Notes: generated by a model from the sequence alone, not told the origin. DNA of 64,000 bases from Trinickia caryophylli (GCF_034424545.1 NZ_CP139970.1:434001-498000), one strand, 5' to 3'. Counted from the stretch's first letter, positions 40,057-50,116 are shown. Numbers and translations: made by a program.

Positions 40057-40746
40057 TCAGTTGCCGGCGGTTGCGTCCATCGTCGCGCTTACGCGCTGAC
40101 GCAGTTCTTCCGGTTTGAGCGGAACATGCGATTCGATACGGCGCGCGCCGGTGAAGCGCTTTTCCCAGTAGCGGTCGTCCATGTCGTCGACGCGAATCGT
40201 GCTGCCCGTCGAGGGCGAATGCACGAACTTGTTATCGCCGATATAAATGCCCACGTGGGAGAAGGTGCGGCGCATCGTATTGAAGAACACGAGATCGCCG
40301 GGCTTGAGTTCGCTCACGCGAACCTTCTCGCCCACACGGCTCATCTCTTCAGCGCGGCGCGGCAGCGCGAGGCCGAGCGTGTCCTGGAACACGTAGCGGA
40401 CGAAACCGCTGCAATCGAGCCCGGAATCGGGGGAGTCGCCGCCCCAGCGGTAGCGCACGCCGATCATGTTGAGTGCGCCCACGACGACGTCGCCCGCCTT
40501 GCCAGCCATGCCCGAGAAAAAGGCCTTGGCACGACCGCCGCTCGTGGTCGGTGCGGTAGCAGACGAAGTATCGGAGGGCGAAACAGAGGAAAACGAGGTC
40601 GATTCGGCGCGGATGGCGGTGGCTGAGCTTTGCGACAACGTGTTCGCTTCATCGGCGAACGCACCGGCTGCTGCGCTCATCAAGACGCCAACGAACATTC
40701 CGGTGACGACGCGCGCGCAGGCCTTGGCAAAGTATCGGTGCTGCAT
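40057..40746 (-). CDS. NlpC/P60 family cell-wall hydrolase
   Basis: 229 aa with a Sec signal peptide (cleavage after AFA, residue 31), a Ser/Thr-rich low-complexity linker (about 35-70) and a C-terminal NlpC/P60 domain (about 85-200). The catalytic set is complete: Cys112 in DCSGFVRYVF, His164 in FSHVGIYIG and His176 in FVHSP. It should cleave peptide bonds in peptidoglycan stems, probably D-glutamyl-diaminopimelate, in the periplasm. It has its own promoter and terminator. Confidence 0.93.
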   Translation of the reverse strand: MQHRYFAKACARVVTGMFVGVLMSAAAGAFADEANTLSQSSATAIRAESTSFSSVSPSDTSSATAPTTSGGRAKAFFSGMAGKAGDVVVGALNMIGVRYRWGGDSPDSGLDCSGFVRYVFQDTLGLALPRRAEEMSRVGEKVRVSELKPGDLVFFNTMRRTFSHVGIYIGDNKFVHSPSTGSTIRVDDMDDRYWEKRFTGARRIESHVPLKPEELRQRVSATMDATAGN

Positions 40747-40797
40747 CGGTCGGTAGGATTTGCTTAAGAATCAGGGGTTAAGCGAAAAGTTTGGACG

Positions 40798-40826
40798 ATA
40801 CTAGCCAGGATGTAACCAGTTGTCAA
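40798..40826 (-). promoter_or_regulatory. Promoter of the NlpC/P60 gene
   Basis: On the minus strand a perfect TTGACA (40826-40821), a 17-bp spacer and TAGTAT (40803-40798), about 50 bp before the start codon. Confidence 0.7.
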
Positions 40827-40856
40827 AACAAATTAAAAAAAACAATCGGGGTACCG

Positions 40857-42515
40857 TCATAATTGCTGCGAAACCCCTTGCATGCTGGCCGCGACGAGTC
40901 GTCGCGTATACGGATGCGATGGATCGGAGAATATTTTTCCGACGTCGCCTGTTTCCACGATCGCCCCCTCCTGCATGACCGCGACGCGGTGCGCCATCGC
41001 TCCGATCACCGCCAGGTCGTGGCTGATGAACACGAACGCCAGATTGTATTTGTGCTGCAGCGTGCTCAAGAGCGCAAGCACCTGCTGCTGGATCGACACG
41101 TCGAGCGCGCTCGTCGGTTCGTCCAGGACGAGCATGCTCGGCTCGAGCACGAGCGCTCGCGCGATGGCGATCCTTTGGCGCTGCCCGCCCGAGAACTCAT
41201 GCGGATAGCGCGCGAGCGCCGAACGGTCCATCCCCACTTCGCGCAACATCGCGATCACCTTCTCGCGCCGGGCCGCCGCGCTCATTTGGGGCCGGTGCAG
41301 CGCCAGCCCTTCTCCGACGATGCGCTCGATGGTCTGGCGCGGCGAAAGGGAACTGAAGGGATCCTGAAACACCACCTGCATGTGCGAGCGCAGCGCACGC
41401 CGCTCGGCGCCCTGATAGCCATCGAGCGGCTTGCCCTGGAACGCGATCTGGCCGCCTGCCGTCCGCTGCAGGCCGAGCAGCGCCATGGCGAGCGTCGATT
41501 TACCCGAGCCCGATTCGCCGACGATGCCGAGCGTCTCGCCCTGTCGCACGGTCAGGCTCGCCGCCGAGACGGCCATGAAGCGGCCAGAGCGGAACCAACC
41601 GGCGATACCGGGCAGCGGCGTCGGATACGCGACGCTCACGTCGCGCGCCTCCAGTACGACCGGCGCGATCGGCAACACGGGTTGCACGGTCCGGCGCGGC
41701 CGGCTTTCGATGAGCCGTCGCGTATAAGGGTGCTGCGGGTCGCTGAAAATTTGCTCGGTGGGGCCGCTTTCCACCAGCACGCCCTGCTCCATGACAGCCA
41801 CGCGCCCGGCAAAACGGCGCACGAGATTCAGGTCGTGCGTGATCAGCAGCACGGCCATGCCGCGCGAGCGCGCCTCTTCGCGCTGCAATTCCAGCAGCAG
41901 GTCGACGATCTGCTCGCGGATGGTCACGTCGAGCGCTGTCGTCGGCTCGTCGGCAAGCAGCAGACGGGGCCGGCAGGCGAGCGCCATCGCGATCATCGCG
42001 CGCTGCCGCTGGCCACCCGACAACTGATGCGGGTAGCTTTGCGCCCGCTGGGCGGGTTCCGCGATGCCCGTGCGCTCGAGCAACGCTACCGCGCGGCGGC
42101 GCGCCTCGGCCACGGCCACACCGTCGTGCGCGACGATCGTCTCCGCGATCTGCTCGCCCACGGTGTAAAGCGGATTTAACGCCGTCATCGGCTCCTGGAA
42201 GATCATCGCGATCTGCGAGCCCCGCAGCCCACGCATCTCGCGCTCGCTGATCGCGCTCAGATCCGTGCCTGCAAAGCGAATCGCCCCGCTCACCTCGGCA
42301 TCGCGCAAAAGGCGCAGGATAGCCAGCGCGGTCACCGTTTTGCCGGAGCCCGATTCGCCGACGAGGGCCACGCGTTCGCCCCGAGCGATCTCGAGTGTGG
42401 CGTCGCGCACGGCCACGTGCTCGCCGAAGGCAACGCGCAAGCCCTCGATCGACAGCAGCGGCTCGGACGAGGTATCGCGCTCGGGCACGCCTGGCGGCAT
42501 GGCGGCGGCGCTCAT
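40857..42515 (-). CDS. yejF: Microcin C/peptide ABC transporter ATPase, double domain
   Basis: 552 aa with two complete ATPase halves: domain 1 (about 20-270) has [17 protein letters not shown] and [12 protein letters not shown]; domain 2 (about 290-540) has [17 protein letters not shown] and [11 protein letters not shown]. Both end in the oligopeptide-type motif HPYTRRL. The fused arrangement and gene order identify it as YejF-type rather than separate DppD/DppF. Its ATG overlaps the yejE stop as ATGA. It powers uptake through YejB/YejE. Confidence 0.94.
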   Translation of the reverse strand: MSAAAMPPGVPERDTSSEPLLSIEGLRVAFGEHVAVRDATLEIARGERVALVGESGSGKTVTALAILRLLRDAEVSGAIRFAGTDLSAISEREMRGLRGSQIAMIFQEPMTALNPLYTVGEQIAETIVAHDGVAVAEARRRAVALLERTGIAEPAQRAQSYPHQLSGGQRQRAMIAMALACRPRLLLADEPTTALDVTIREQIVDLLLELQREEARSRGMAVLLITHDLNLVRRFAGRVAVMEQGVLVESGPTEQIFSDPQHPYTRRLIESRPRRTVQPVLPIAPVVLEARDVSVAYPTPLPGIAGWFRSGRFMAVSAASLTVRQGETLGIVGESGSGKSTLAMALLGLQRTAGGQIAFQGKPLDGYQGAERRALRSHMQVVFQDPFSSLSPRQTIERIVGEGLALHRPQMSAAARREKVIAMLREVGMDRSALARYPHEFSGGQRQRIAIARALVLEPSMLVLDEPTSALDVSIQQQVLALLSTLQHKYNLAFVFISHDLAVIGAMAHRVAVMQEGAIVETGDVGKIFSDPSHPYTRRLVAASMQGVSQQL

Positions 42516-43624
42516 TGGTTGCCTCCGGCGCGCATGGCATCGGCGATGCGTGTATCGAGCGCATTGCGCAGCGCATCGCCCATGAATGTAAGCAGCAGCA
42601 GCGTGGCGACGAGCACGCCGAACGTCGAAAGCGATATCCACCAGGCGTCGAGATTGGCCTTGCCTTCGGCCAGCAATTCGCCGAGGCTCGGCGTGGGCGG
42701 CGGCACGCCGAGGCCGAGAAAATCGAGACTCGTCAACGCGAGGATCGACCCGCTCATTCGGAACGGTAAAAACGTGATGACGGGCGTCAGGCTGTTCGGC
42801 AAGACGTGTCGCCAGATGATCTGCCAGTTGTTGAGCCCCATTGCACGCGCGGCGCGAACGTAGTCCTGGGTCCGGTTGCGCAGGCACTCGGCGCGCACGT
42901 AATCGGCCAGGCCAATCCAGCCGAACAGCGAGAGCAGCACGATGAGCAGCAAGAAGCTCGGCTCGAAAATCGAGGCGAAGATGATGAGCAGATAAAGCTC
43001 GGGCATCGCGCTCCAGATTTCGATGAGGCGCTGCCCCACGATATCGATGCGTCCGCCGAAATAGCCCTGCACTGCGCCCGCCAGAATGCCGAGCACGCTG
43101 CCGATCAGCGTGAGGATCAGCCCGAACTCCACCGAGATGCGAAAGCCGTAGAGCAGGCGCGCGAATACGTCGCGGCCCTGCTGATCCGTGCCGAGCCAGT
43201 TCTCGCGCGAGGGCGGCGCGGGGTTCGGCGCCTTCGAGAAATAGTTCAGCGTGTCGTAGTAATAGCGGTTGGGCGGATAGAGCGCGAAATTGCCCGGCAG
43301 TTCGAAGCGGCGGCGCACATCCGGGTCGAGGTAGTCGGCCGGTGTCGGGAAGTCGCCGCCGAACGTCGTTTCGGCATACGTCTTCACGAGCGGGAAATAG
43401 AATGTGCCGTCGTAGCGCACGACGAGCGGCTTGTCGTTCGACCAAAGCGGCCCGGCGAGGCTCGCGGCGAACGCCACCAGGAAAATGACGAGGCTCGCGA
43501 AGCCGAGCCGCTGCGCGCAAAAGCGCCGCCAGATGCGGCGCATGGGCGACGGCGAGGCAAACGCATCGGCAATGTCGCCGCGCGGCTCGGCGTCGCTTCC
43601 CGTATGCGGACGGGCTCGGCTCAT
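42512..43624 (-). CDS. yejE: Peptide ABC transporter permease YejE
   Basis: 370 aa with an N-terminal membrane helix (LGFASLVIFLVAFAASLAGP), a large periplasmic loop of about 110 residues typical of YejE, and five C-terminal helices. ENWLGTDQQGRDVFARLLYG opens the BPD_transp_1 core, and RAARAMGLNNWQIIWRHVLP is the EAA coupling loop. Its ATG shares one base with the yejB stop (TGATG), and its stop overlaps yejF. Confidence 0.94.
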   Translation of the reverse strand: MSRARPHTGSDAEPRGDIADAFASPSPMRRIWRRFCAQRLGFASLVIFLVAFAASLAGPLWSNDKPLVVRYDGTFYFPLVKTYAETTFGGDFPTPADYLDPDVRRRFELPGNFALYPPNRYYYDTLNYFSKAPNPAPPSRENWLGTDQQGRDVFARLLYGFRISVEFGLILTLIGSVLGILAGAVQGYFGGRIDIVGQRLIEIWSAMPELYLLIIFASIFEPSFLLLIVLLSLFGWIGLADYVRAECLRNRTQDYVRAARAMGLNNWQIIWRHVLPNSLTPVITFLPFRMSGSILALTSLDFLGLGVPPPTPSLGELLAEGKANLDAWWISLSTFGVLVATLLLLTFMGDALRNALDTRIADAMRAGGNQ

Positions 43625-44670
43625 CAGCGCTCCAGTTGTTCGAATTGAATGCGCGGATCGACCCAGACGTAGCAGAGGTCGGAGACCAGCTTCGTCGCGA
43701 GCCCGATCAGCGTGAAGAGATAAAGCGTGCCGAGCACGACCGGATAGTCGCGCCGCACGACCGACTCGTACGACAGCAAACCAAGGCCATCGAGCGAGAA
43801 AAGCGTCTCGATCAGCAGGCTGCCCGTGAAAAAGGCGCCGATGAACGCTGCCGGGAAGCCGACCACGAGCGGCAGCATCGCATTGCGAAAGATGTGCTTC
43901 CAGAGCACCCGCTTTTCGCTGAGCCCCTTGGCGCGTGCCGTCAGCACGTATTGCTTTTTGATTTCGTCGAGAAAGGCGTTTTTCGTGAGCATCGTGACGA
44001 CGGCGAAGCTGCCCACCACCGAGGCCGTGACCGGCAGCGCGATGTGCCAAAGATAGTCGGCCACCTTGGCGAGCGGCGAGAGCTGCGCGAAATTGTCGGA
44101 AACGAGGCCGCGCAACGGGAAGATCTGCAAAAAGGTCCCGCCGCCGAAGAGCACGAGCAGCAGCACGCCGAGCACGAAGCCCGGAATGGCATAGCCGACG
44201 AGCACGACGAGGCTCGAGGCGACGTCGAACGGGGAGCCGTTGCGAACGGCCTTGGCAATGCCGAGCGGGACCGATATCAGATAGGTGAGAAAGAACGTCC
44301 ACAGGCCGATGCTGATCGATACGGGCAGCTTCGAAACGACGAGCGACCAAACGCTGCGATGATGGAAATAGCTCTGGCCGAGATCGAAGCGCGCGAAACG
44401 CGCGAGCATGAGTCCATAGCGCGTGAGCGGCGGCTTGTCGAAGCCGTAAAGCGCCTTCAACTGGGCGATCTGCTGGGCATCGACGCCGTTGTGCGCGCGC
44501 AGGCCGAAGGGCGGCGACTGCCCTTCCTGCGCCGCGCCCTTGCGCAGCTCATAGGCGGCCTGCTCCACGGGGCCGCCCGGCACGAACTGGATAACGACGA
44601 AAGTCACCGTCAGTACGCCGACGAGCGTCGGAATCATCAGCAGCAGCCGTTTGAGAATGTAAGCCCACAT
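43624..44670 (-). CDS. yejB: Peptide ABC transporter permease YejB
   Basis: 348 aa with the DppB/YejB layout: first helix (LLLMIPTLVGVLTVTFVVIQFVPGGP, usual PGGP end), a periplasmic loop, then five helices with TARAKGLSEKRVLWKHIFRN as the EAA loop. The ATG at 44670 (MWAYILKRL) is preferred to one 16 codons earlier, since the family begins there and AGGCGAGA precedes it. It forms the channel with YejE. Confidence 0.94.
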   Translation of the reverse strand: MWAYILKRLLLMIPTLVGVLTVTFVVIQFVPGGPVEQAAYELRKGAAQEGQSPPFGLRAHNGVDAQQIAQLKALYGFDKPPLTRYGLMLARFARFDLGQSYFHHRSVWSLVVSKLPVSISIGLWTFFLTYLISVPLGIAKAVRNGSPFDVASSLVVLVGYAIPGFVLGVLLLVLFGGGTFLQIFPLRGLVSDNFAQLSPLAKVADYLWHIALPVTASVVGSFAVVTMLTKNAFLDEIKKQYVLTARAKGLSEKRVLWKHIFRNAMLPLVVGFPAAFIGAFFTGSLLIETLFSLDGLGLLSYESVVRRDYPVVLGTLYLFTLIGLATKLVSDLCYVWVDPRIQFEQLER

Positions 44671-44718
44671 CAGCGTCTCGCCTCGTCGATTGCATGGTCG
44701 TGCGCACTCATCGTGCAT

Positions 44719-46602
44719 TCACCGCGCGTTCACCGGCGCACCTGCCTGCGAAGCAGCGGGCGGCGCCCACCACCAGGTCGATACGATCCAGTCCTCGGCC
44801 GAATAGTACAGCGGGAGCCTGCCCGGGTAGCGCAGCTCGCGCTTGTAGGCCACGCGGTGCGTGGTGCTGTACCACTGCGGAATGATGTAGCAGCCGTTGA
44901 TCAGCACGCGATCGAGTGCCCGTGCCGCGCTCACGAGTTCGTCTTTCGTCTGCGCGTGCACGAGCGAGCGCAGCAACGCGTCGACGGCCGGCGACTTGAG
45001 GCCCGACATGTTGTCGGAGCCCTCCTGGTCCGCCGACTGGCTGCCGAAGCGGGACACCTGTTCCACGCCCGGCACCTGCGTGCCCAGGTACCGCATGATC
45101 GTCATGTCGAAATCGAAGGCGTCGTAGCGCTTTTGGATCAGCGCAAAATCGACGACGCGGTACGACGCGCGAATGCCGAGCTTGGCGAGGTTGCGCATAT
45201 AGGCCGTGATGACGGGCTCCATGGCCGCGCCCTGCCCCGAGTCCTCGAGGATCTCGAATGCGAACGGCTGGCCCTTCGCATTGCGCAGCGCACCGTCGCG
45301 GTAAGTCCAGCCGGCTTGCGCCAGCAATGCGCGCGCCTCGATCAGATTGGCGCGCAACGAGTTCGGCGGATCGGTGCTCGGCTGTGCCGGCATGGGCCCG
45401 AACACGGCCGGATCCAGTTGCGCACGCAACGGTTCGAGCCGCGCGAGCTCGCCCGGCGTGGGGCTCCCCTTCGCCTGCAGTTCACTGTCGGCGAAATAGC
45501 TGTCGAGCCGCGTGTACGCACCGAAGAAAAGCCTGCTGTTGAGCCACTCGAAGTCGAATGCGAGGTCGAGCGCGCGGCGCACGCGCACATCCTGGAACAG
45601 CGGCCGGCGCAGATTCATGACGAAGCCCTGCATCCCCGCGCCATTGTGCTGTCGAAACTCGCGCTTGACGAGCTCGCCGCTGTCGAAGCGCTTGCCGACA
45701 TCGCGCCGCGCCCAGTTGCGCGCGATGTACTCGACGAGCGCATCGTACTCGCCGGCCTTGAACGCTTCGAGGCGCGCCGTGCCGTCTCCATAGAGCTTGT
45801 AGACGATGCGCTCGAAGTTGTTGGTGCCGACGCGCACGGGCAGCGCCGCGCCCCAATAAGACGGGTCGCGCCGGTAGGTGATCGTATGGCCCCCATCGTA
45901 ATGCTCGATCAGATAAGGGCCGCTGCCGATGGGCGTCTCGAAGGCGAGCTGATCGAACGCAACGTGCGAGCCATCCGGGCGCAGCCCCCACTTGCGCGAG
46001 AACACCGGCATGCCGCCCGCGATCAGCGGCAACTCGCGGTTGGCCTGCCGGAATTCGAAGCGGATCGTGGCACGGTCCACCGCGACCGCGCGCACGATGT
46101 CGGCGAAGTAAGCGGCATACTGCGGCGCGGCCTTGCGGCTTTTCAACGTGTCGAAGGAATACTTGACGTCGTCGGCCGTCACCGGGTCGCCGTTCGAAAA
46201 CCGTGCACGCGCGTTGATGTGGAAAGTGACCGACAGTCGGTCGGGCGCGATGCGGATGTCGTCGGCGAGCAACCCGTAAGCCGAGGCCACCTCGTCCGAG
46301 CTACCCGTGGTCAGGCTTTCGAACAGCATCCCGATACCCGGTGCGACGTTGCCGCGCATCGTGAACGGATTGAATTTGTCGAAGCTCGTCAAACGGTTCG
46401 GGTTGGCCAGCACGAGCGTGCCGCCCTTAGGGGCGTCGGGGTTGACGTAATCGAAGTGCTTGAACCCCGGCGGGTATTTCGGCGTGCCGAATTGCGCGAT
46501 CGCATAGGCGGCATGGGCCGGTGACGGTGCACCGAACCAGCACACGCAGCATAGGGCAAGCAGCGCACGCAGCGTGGCGGTCCGTCGCGAAGGTTTCAGC
46601 AT
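44719..46602 (-). CDS. yejA: Peptide-binding protein YejA (SBP family 5)
   Basis: 627 aa. A Sec signal peptide is cleaved after AHA (residue 31). The mature part is an extracellular solute-binding family 5 protein with YVNPDAPKGGTLVLANP at the N-terminus, FHINARARFSNGDPVTADDVKYS in the central domain and the C-terminal closing segments. E. coli YejA is 604 aa. The Yej system takes up microcin C and small peptides; the native ligand here is unknown. First gene of the yejABEF unit, 48 bp before yejB. Confidence 0.93.
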   Translation of the reverse strand: MLKPSRRTATLRALLALCCVCWFGAPSPAHAAYAIAQFGTPKYPPGFKHFDYVNPDAPKGGTLVLANPNRLTSFDKFNPFTMRGNVAPGIGMLFESLTTGSSDEVASAYGLLADDIRIAPDRLSVTFHINARARFSNGDPVTADDVKYSFDTLKSRKAAPQYAAYFADIVRAVAVDRATIRFEFRQANRELPLIAGGMPVFSRKWGLRPDGSHVAFDQLAFETPIGSGPYLIEHYDGGHTITYRRDPSYWGAALPVRVGTNNFERIVYKLYGDGTARLEAFKAGEYDALVEYIARNWARRDVGKRFDSGELVKREFRQHNGAGMQGFVMNLRRPLFQDVRVRRALDLAFDFEWLNSRLFFGAYTRLDSYFADSELQAKGSPTPGELARLEPLRAQLDPAVFGPMPAQPSTDPPNSLRANLIEARALLAQAGWTYRDGALRNAKGQPFAFEILEDSGQGAAMEPVITAYMRNLAKLGIRASYRVVDFALIQKRYDAFDFDMTIMRYLGTQVPGVEQVSRFGSQSADQEGSDNMSGLKSPAVDALLRSLVHAQTKDELVSAARALDRVLINGCYIIPQWYSTTHRVAYKRELRYPGRLPLYYSAEDWIVSTWWWAPPAASQAGAPVNAR

Positions 46603-46689
46603 GGGCTCGTTCAGTCGGTCGGCAGTGGCATTGTCGCGATTCTAACGAAAAGCGACTCGTTGCCAACCCGCGTGCGCCCACGCTGGCCG

Positions 46690-47385
46690 CTAGAGTTCCC
46701 AGTCCTGCGGCAAATCGATCTGGCCGCGCCATCGTTCGAGGTTATCCGGGTCGCTCGTCTCCGACCTCGTCATCTCCTTCGCGATGAACTTGTGGATGGT
46801 CGGCACGCCGTTCCGAGTCTCGAGTACCTGTGTGGCCCGCACTCTGGGGCTGCCGCCGGAAAAGCCCAGGTCGAAATGAACGACTCGCCGCCGGCTCGGC
46901 CCCACCGCCAGACTTTCGCCGGCGCCGCCCCGGTTGCCGCCGCGCACGCCCATGCCCGGTCGGTCCGCGATGCGAGAATCCCACTCGAAGCCGTTGCGGG
47001 CGATCCAATGCTTCGCGTCTTTTTCACTCGCGGTGCGACGCAGATCGACGGGTGCCTTCCTATCGTCCTTCGCAGCGGTATGACGAAACTCGTTCCAATC
47101 CCTGAACGTGCGCGACGCTCGATGCCTTTGATACATGTCCGCGATGACATCGCCCCGATGCCTCCATCGATCGTCGAGCGCGTCGTACTCGAACCACTCG
47201 ATCCGTTCGTTCCACTGCAGCGTGGGGCAATCGATGCCGTCGTCGGACGCGGAGCCAAACCCGCGCGACAAGACCTTGACCCGGGCGACAAACGCGAATA
47301 CATGCCCGAATGGGCTCTCATTCGCGTTGCCGTACGGCTTGATATCCCCGATCGCGGTCCGCACAACCGTCATTCGCGCTTTCAT
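46690..47385 (-). CDS. Hypothetical protein, family not recognised
   Basis: 231 aa starting MKARMTVVRTAIGDIKPYGN, with CAGGGAGTGCG before the ATG at 47385. No signal peptide or membrane helix. It is rich in Arg, Asp and Trp, with a Trp-rich centre (LQWNERIEWFEYDALDDRWRH), a Gly-rich stretch (GMGVRGGNRGGAGES) near 150-165, and a C-terminus ending LPQDWEL. This mix recalls small secreted-effector or immunity-associated proteins, but no motif proves it. The frame is open a further 60 codons upstream. It lies between yejA and fabI. Confidence 0.6.
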   Translation of the reverse strand: MKARMTVVRTAIGDIKPYGNANESPFGHVFAFVARVKVLSRGFGSASDDGIDCPTLQWNERIEWFEYDALDDRWRHRGDVIADMYQRHRASRTFRDWNEFRHTAAKDDRKAPVDLRRTASEKDAKHWIARNGFEWDSRIADRPGMGVRGGNRGGAGESLAVGPSRRRVVHFDLGFSGGSPRVRATQVLETRNGVPTIHKFIAKEMTRSETSDPDNLERWRGQIDLPQDWEL

Positions 47386-47749
47386 CGCACTCCCTGAAGG
47401 GCGCCGCCGACGCATCCGTCCGCTTGTCGGCATGCCATGCCCGGCATGCTCTCGTTCGCTTCCGGCTGCGTCAACTACAAAGCCTGAACACGACCGGGCC
47501 GCGAGCGCACATACCGACCGAAAGCGGGCATGTGGATGGGCATGGGACGCATGGGTGGCAGGCATGTTACCCGCGCCCCACCGGAGGCTGGCTCTGGAGG
47601 TCTGCTAAACTGGAGCGTTATGCGTATTCGTACGCGCCCTGTTGTCAAGTTGCCACGATCGCCAGGACCGGAGCCGTTCCGGGTCCTGCACGGCGCCCCA
47701 CACGCGAGTCGCGTCGGCCGTGCACGGCACCGCTCACATAGGAGAATTC
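47386..47749. other. Upstream region of fabI
   Basis: About 360 bp without a supported gene. Its left part overlaps the weak N-terminal extension of the orphan gene. The right part (about 47600-47749) probably carries the fabI promoter, but no box is convincing. Confidence 0.4.
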
Positions 47750-48544
47750 ATGGGCTTTCTCGCTGGAAAACGCATTCTGCTGACCGGTCTGCTCTCGAAC
47801 CGCTCGATTGCTTACGGTATCGCGCAAGCCTGCAGGCGCGAAGGCGCCGAGCTCGCGTTCACGTACGTGGGCGAGCGCTTCAAGGACCGCATTACCGAGT
47901 TCGCCGCCGAATTCGACAGCGAACTCGTCTTTCCATGCGACGTCGCCGAGGATGCCCAGATCGAAGCGCTCTTCGCTTCCCTCAAAACGCATTGGGACAC
48001 GATCGACGGGCTCGTGCACTCGATCGGCTTCGCGCCGCGCGAGGCGATCGCAGGCGACTTCCTCGACGGCATGACGCGCGAAAACTTCCGCATCGCCCAT
48101 GACATCTCGGCATACAGCTTCCCCGCGCTTGCGAAGGCTGCCCTGCCGATGCTCTCCGACAACGCGTCGCTTCTTACGCTTTCTTACCTCGGCGCCGAGA
48201 AGGTCATTCCGAACTACAACACCATGGGCATCGCGAAAGCGGCGCTCGAGGCCTGCGTGCGCTACATGGCCGGCTCGCTCGGCGCGCGCGGCGTTCGCGT
48301 GAACGGCATTTCGGCCGGCCCGATCAAGACGCTCGCGGCGAGCGGCATCAAAAGCTTCGGCAAGATCCTCGAGTTCGTCGAGCAGAATGCGCCGCTCAAG
48401 CGCAACGTGACGATCGAACAAGTCGGCAATACCGCCGCATTCCTGCTCTCCGATCTGTCGAGCGGCGTGACGGCAGAGATCCTCCATGTCGACAGCGGCT
48501 TTCACGCTGTAATCGGCGGCATGACGGCAGGCGCAACGGAGTAA
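47750..48544 (+). CDS. fabI: Enoyl-[acyl-carrier-protein] reductase (NADH)
   Basis: 264 aa, an SDR-family enzyme for the last step of fatty-acid elongation. It begins [20 protein letters not shown], the FabI cofactor-binding start. Active-site residues align at the same numbers as in E. coli: Tyr146, Tyr156 and Lys163 in YNTMGIAK. The strong site TAGGAGAATTC precedes the ATG at 47750; an open upstream frame of 36 codons is not FabI-like. Triclosan-sensitive family. A terminator follows. Confidence 0.96.
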   Translation: MGFLAGKRILLTGLLSNRSIAYGIAQACRREGAELAFTYVGERFKDRITEFAAEFDSELVFPCDVAEDAQIEALFASLKTHWDTIDGLVHSIGFAPREAIAGDFLDGMTRENFRIAHDISAYSFPALAKAALPMLSDNASLLTLSYLGAEKVIPNYNTMGIAKAALEACVRYMAGSLGARGVRVNGISAGPIKTLAASGIKSFGKILEFVEQNAPLKRNVTIEQVGNTAAFLLSDLSSGVTAEILHVDSGFHAVIGGMTAGATE

Positions 48545-48576
48545 GGCCAGCCGATCCAGGTTAGCGGGATACGAAA

Positions 48577-48611
48577 ACGCCCACCGGTCACAACAACCGG
48601 CGGGCGTTTTT
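48577..48611 (+). terminator. Terminator of fabI
   Basis: A 12-bp stem with one mismatch (48577-48588 with 48596-48607), a 7-nt loop, then TTTTT. Confidence 0.8.
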
Positions 48612-48693
48612 CCATGTTCGGCAATGGCAGCCCGGCCTTGACGCTGATGCTATGTAGCCTGGACGCCGAGGACCCGGCGCCTGTTGCGCCGTA

Positions 48694-49020
48694 TCAGTGC
48701 CAGCCGCGGCCGTGGCCATGTTCGTGACCCGGCGGCGGCCCCCAGCCCGGGCGGCCATGATGACGATACCAATCCTCGCGCGCCCAGTAGCGGCGCCCAT
48801 CCCAGTACCGGTCGCCATACCAGCCCACGACAAGCGCGGGCGCGGGTGCGTAGACGACGGGCGGCGGGGGCGGCGGTACATAAACCGGCGCAGGTGCGAC
48901 GTACACGGGCGCGGGTACGCCGATGTTTACTCCGACATTGACGCCGGCCATCGCCGCGCCCGATACACCGAACGCGACGGCCGCGGCCAGACCAGAAAGA
49001 ATGCGTGCGTGTTTCTTCAT
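48694..49020 (-). CDS. Small exported Pro/Tyr/Trp/His-rich protein
   Basis: 108 aa. A signal peptide is cleaved after AMA (about residue 26). The mature part opens with GVNVGVNIGVPAPVYVAP, continues as a Pro/Val/Tyr-rich stretch, then RYWDGRRYWARED and a His/Gly-rich end. The W-x-G-x3-W pattern recalls the short WxxGxxW-type exported proteins common in Burkholderia; function unknown. The His-rich tail could bind metal, which is a guess. ATG at 49020; an alternative lies six codons earlier. Confidence 0.75.
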   Translation of the reverse strand: MKKHARILSGLAAAVAFGVSGAAMAGVNVGVNIGVPAPVYVAPAPVYVPPPPPPVVYAPAPALVVGWYGDRYWDGRRYWAREDWYRHHGRPGWGPPPGHEHGHGRGWH

Positions 49021-49179
49021 GACAACGTATCCGTCCAACGGTAATTCGTTGGAGCGAATGTTACCGCAGCATCGATTCCGGCATATTTCATACTTGTAAC
49101 TGTTGCTGCACGATATGGCAGCCCCCGTACGTAGCGGCCCAAAGTCCTGTCAGGCAACCGCAGGGTCGCCAAAACGCGC

Positions 49180-50088
49180 CTAGCCGGCAATGAAGCGCTC
49201 GTCGAGCGCCGCCAGCGCAAAGCGCCTCACATGCTCGACGAACGAGCGTGTCAGCAGCGCCGGCGGCCGTTGGGAAGGTGTCAGCACCGAGAAATCCGTC
49301 ACGAGCAGCGGTTCGAAAGGCTTGAATACGACGCCACGGCCCCGATAGCTCCAGGCGGTGATCGCGTCGATCAGGGACACGCCCGCCCCCGCCTCCACGA
49401 ACGCGCAGATCGACTGCGATACCTGCGTCTCCAACTGCAGTTTGACCGGCACCCCATGCGCCGCGAAAAGCGCATCGATCTGCAGCCGCGAATCGAGCGT
49501 GCGCGGGTGTGCCACGAAGCGTTCGCCCGCAAGATCCTGCGGGCGGATCGTATCGCGCGCGCATAGCCGGTGGCCCACCGGCATCGCGCAGACCATACGC
49601 GTCGAGATCAGCCGCTCCCCATGCGCGCTCGGGTGATTCATCGCCAGAATCGCGATCCCGACGTCGCAGCGCTGGCCGACCACCATGTCGACCACCGTGC
49701 GCGACGAATGAACGAGCAGCGAAACGTTCGCTTCCACATGCGTGCCCAGGTAATCGGCGATCGCATGCGGAAGGAACGCCAACGCAATGGCGGGCGCAGC
49801 CGCCACCTGCAGCGTGCCGCGCTGCAATGCACGGATTTCGTCCGCCGCGCGCGCAATGCGATCGAGGCCGACCAGCGAGCGCTGCACTTCCTCGTAAAGC
49901 GCCTGCGCCTCGACAGTCGGATGAAGCCGCCCCTTCACGCGCTCGAATAGGGCAAACCCCAAGGACTGCTCCAGATCGGCGATGAGCCGCGTCGTGGCGG
50001 GCTGCGAAATATGCAGCATCTCGCTTGCGCGCGTGACGGTCTGGCAAAGCATGACGGCGCGAAACGCCTCCAACTGACGCAGTTTCAT
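49180..50088 (-). CDS. LysR-family regulator of the ABC/oxidase operon
   Basis: 302 aa. HTH at 1-60 (MKLRQLEAFRAVMLCQTVTR; ISQPATTRLIADLEQSLG), linked to a LysR effector domain (about 85-290). The HTH style is that of amino-acid/opine-type regulators (NocR/OccR-like in its LRQLEAFRAV start), which fits the divergent operon. Its start is taken at 50088 with GGAG nine bases before; an ATG five codons upstream is the alternative. A textbook LysR box lies 14 bp upstream (50102-50116). Confidence 0.9.
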   Translation of the reverse strand: MKLRQLEAFRAVMLCQTVTRASEMLHISQPATTRLIADLEQSLGFALFERVKGRLHPTVEAQALYEEVQRSLVGLDRIARAADEIRALQRGTLQVAAAPAIALAFLPHAIADYLGTHVEANVSLLVHSSRTVVDMVVGQRCDVGIAILAMNHPSAHGERLISTRMVCAMPVGHRLCARDTIRPQDLAGERFVAHPRTLDSRLQIDALFAAHGVPVKLQLETQVSQSICAFVEAGAGVSLIDAITAWSYRGRGVVFKPFEPLLVTDFSVLTPSQRPPALLTRSFVEHVRRFALAALDERFIAG

Positions 50089-50101
50089 CGCAGAACACTC
50101 C

Positions 50102-50116
50102 ATAACGGAATGTTAT
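50102..50116. promoter_or_regulatory. LysR-type operator
   Basis: ATAAC-N5-GTTAT is a perfect inverted repeat with the T-N11-A core expected for a LysR site, in the 182-bp gap between the regulator and the divergent operon. Confidence 0.6.

Noticed and set aside
43636..46524. 962-residue plus-strand frame opposite yejA and yejB
   Set aside because: Shadow of two transporter genes; typical antisense composition.
47642..47749. N-terminal extension of fabI by 36 codons
   Set aside because: The FabI family begins at MGFLAGKR, with a strong ribosome site directly before it.
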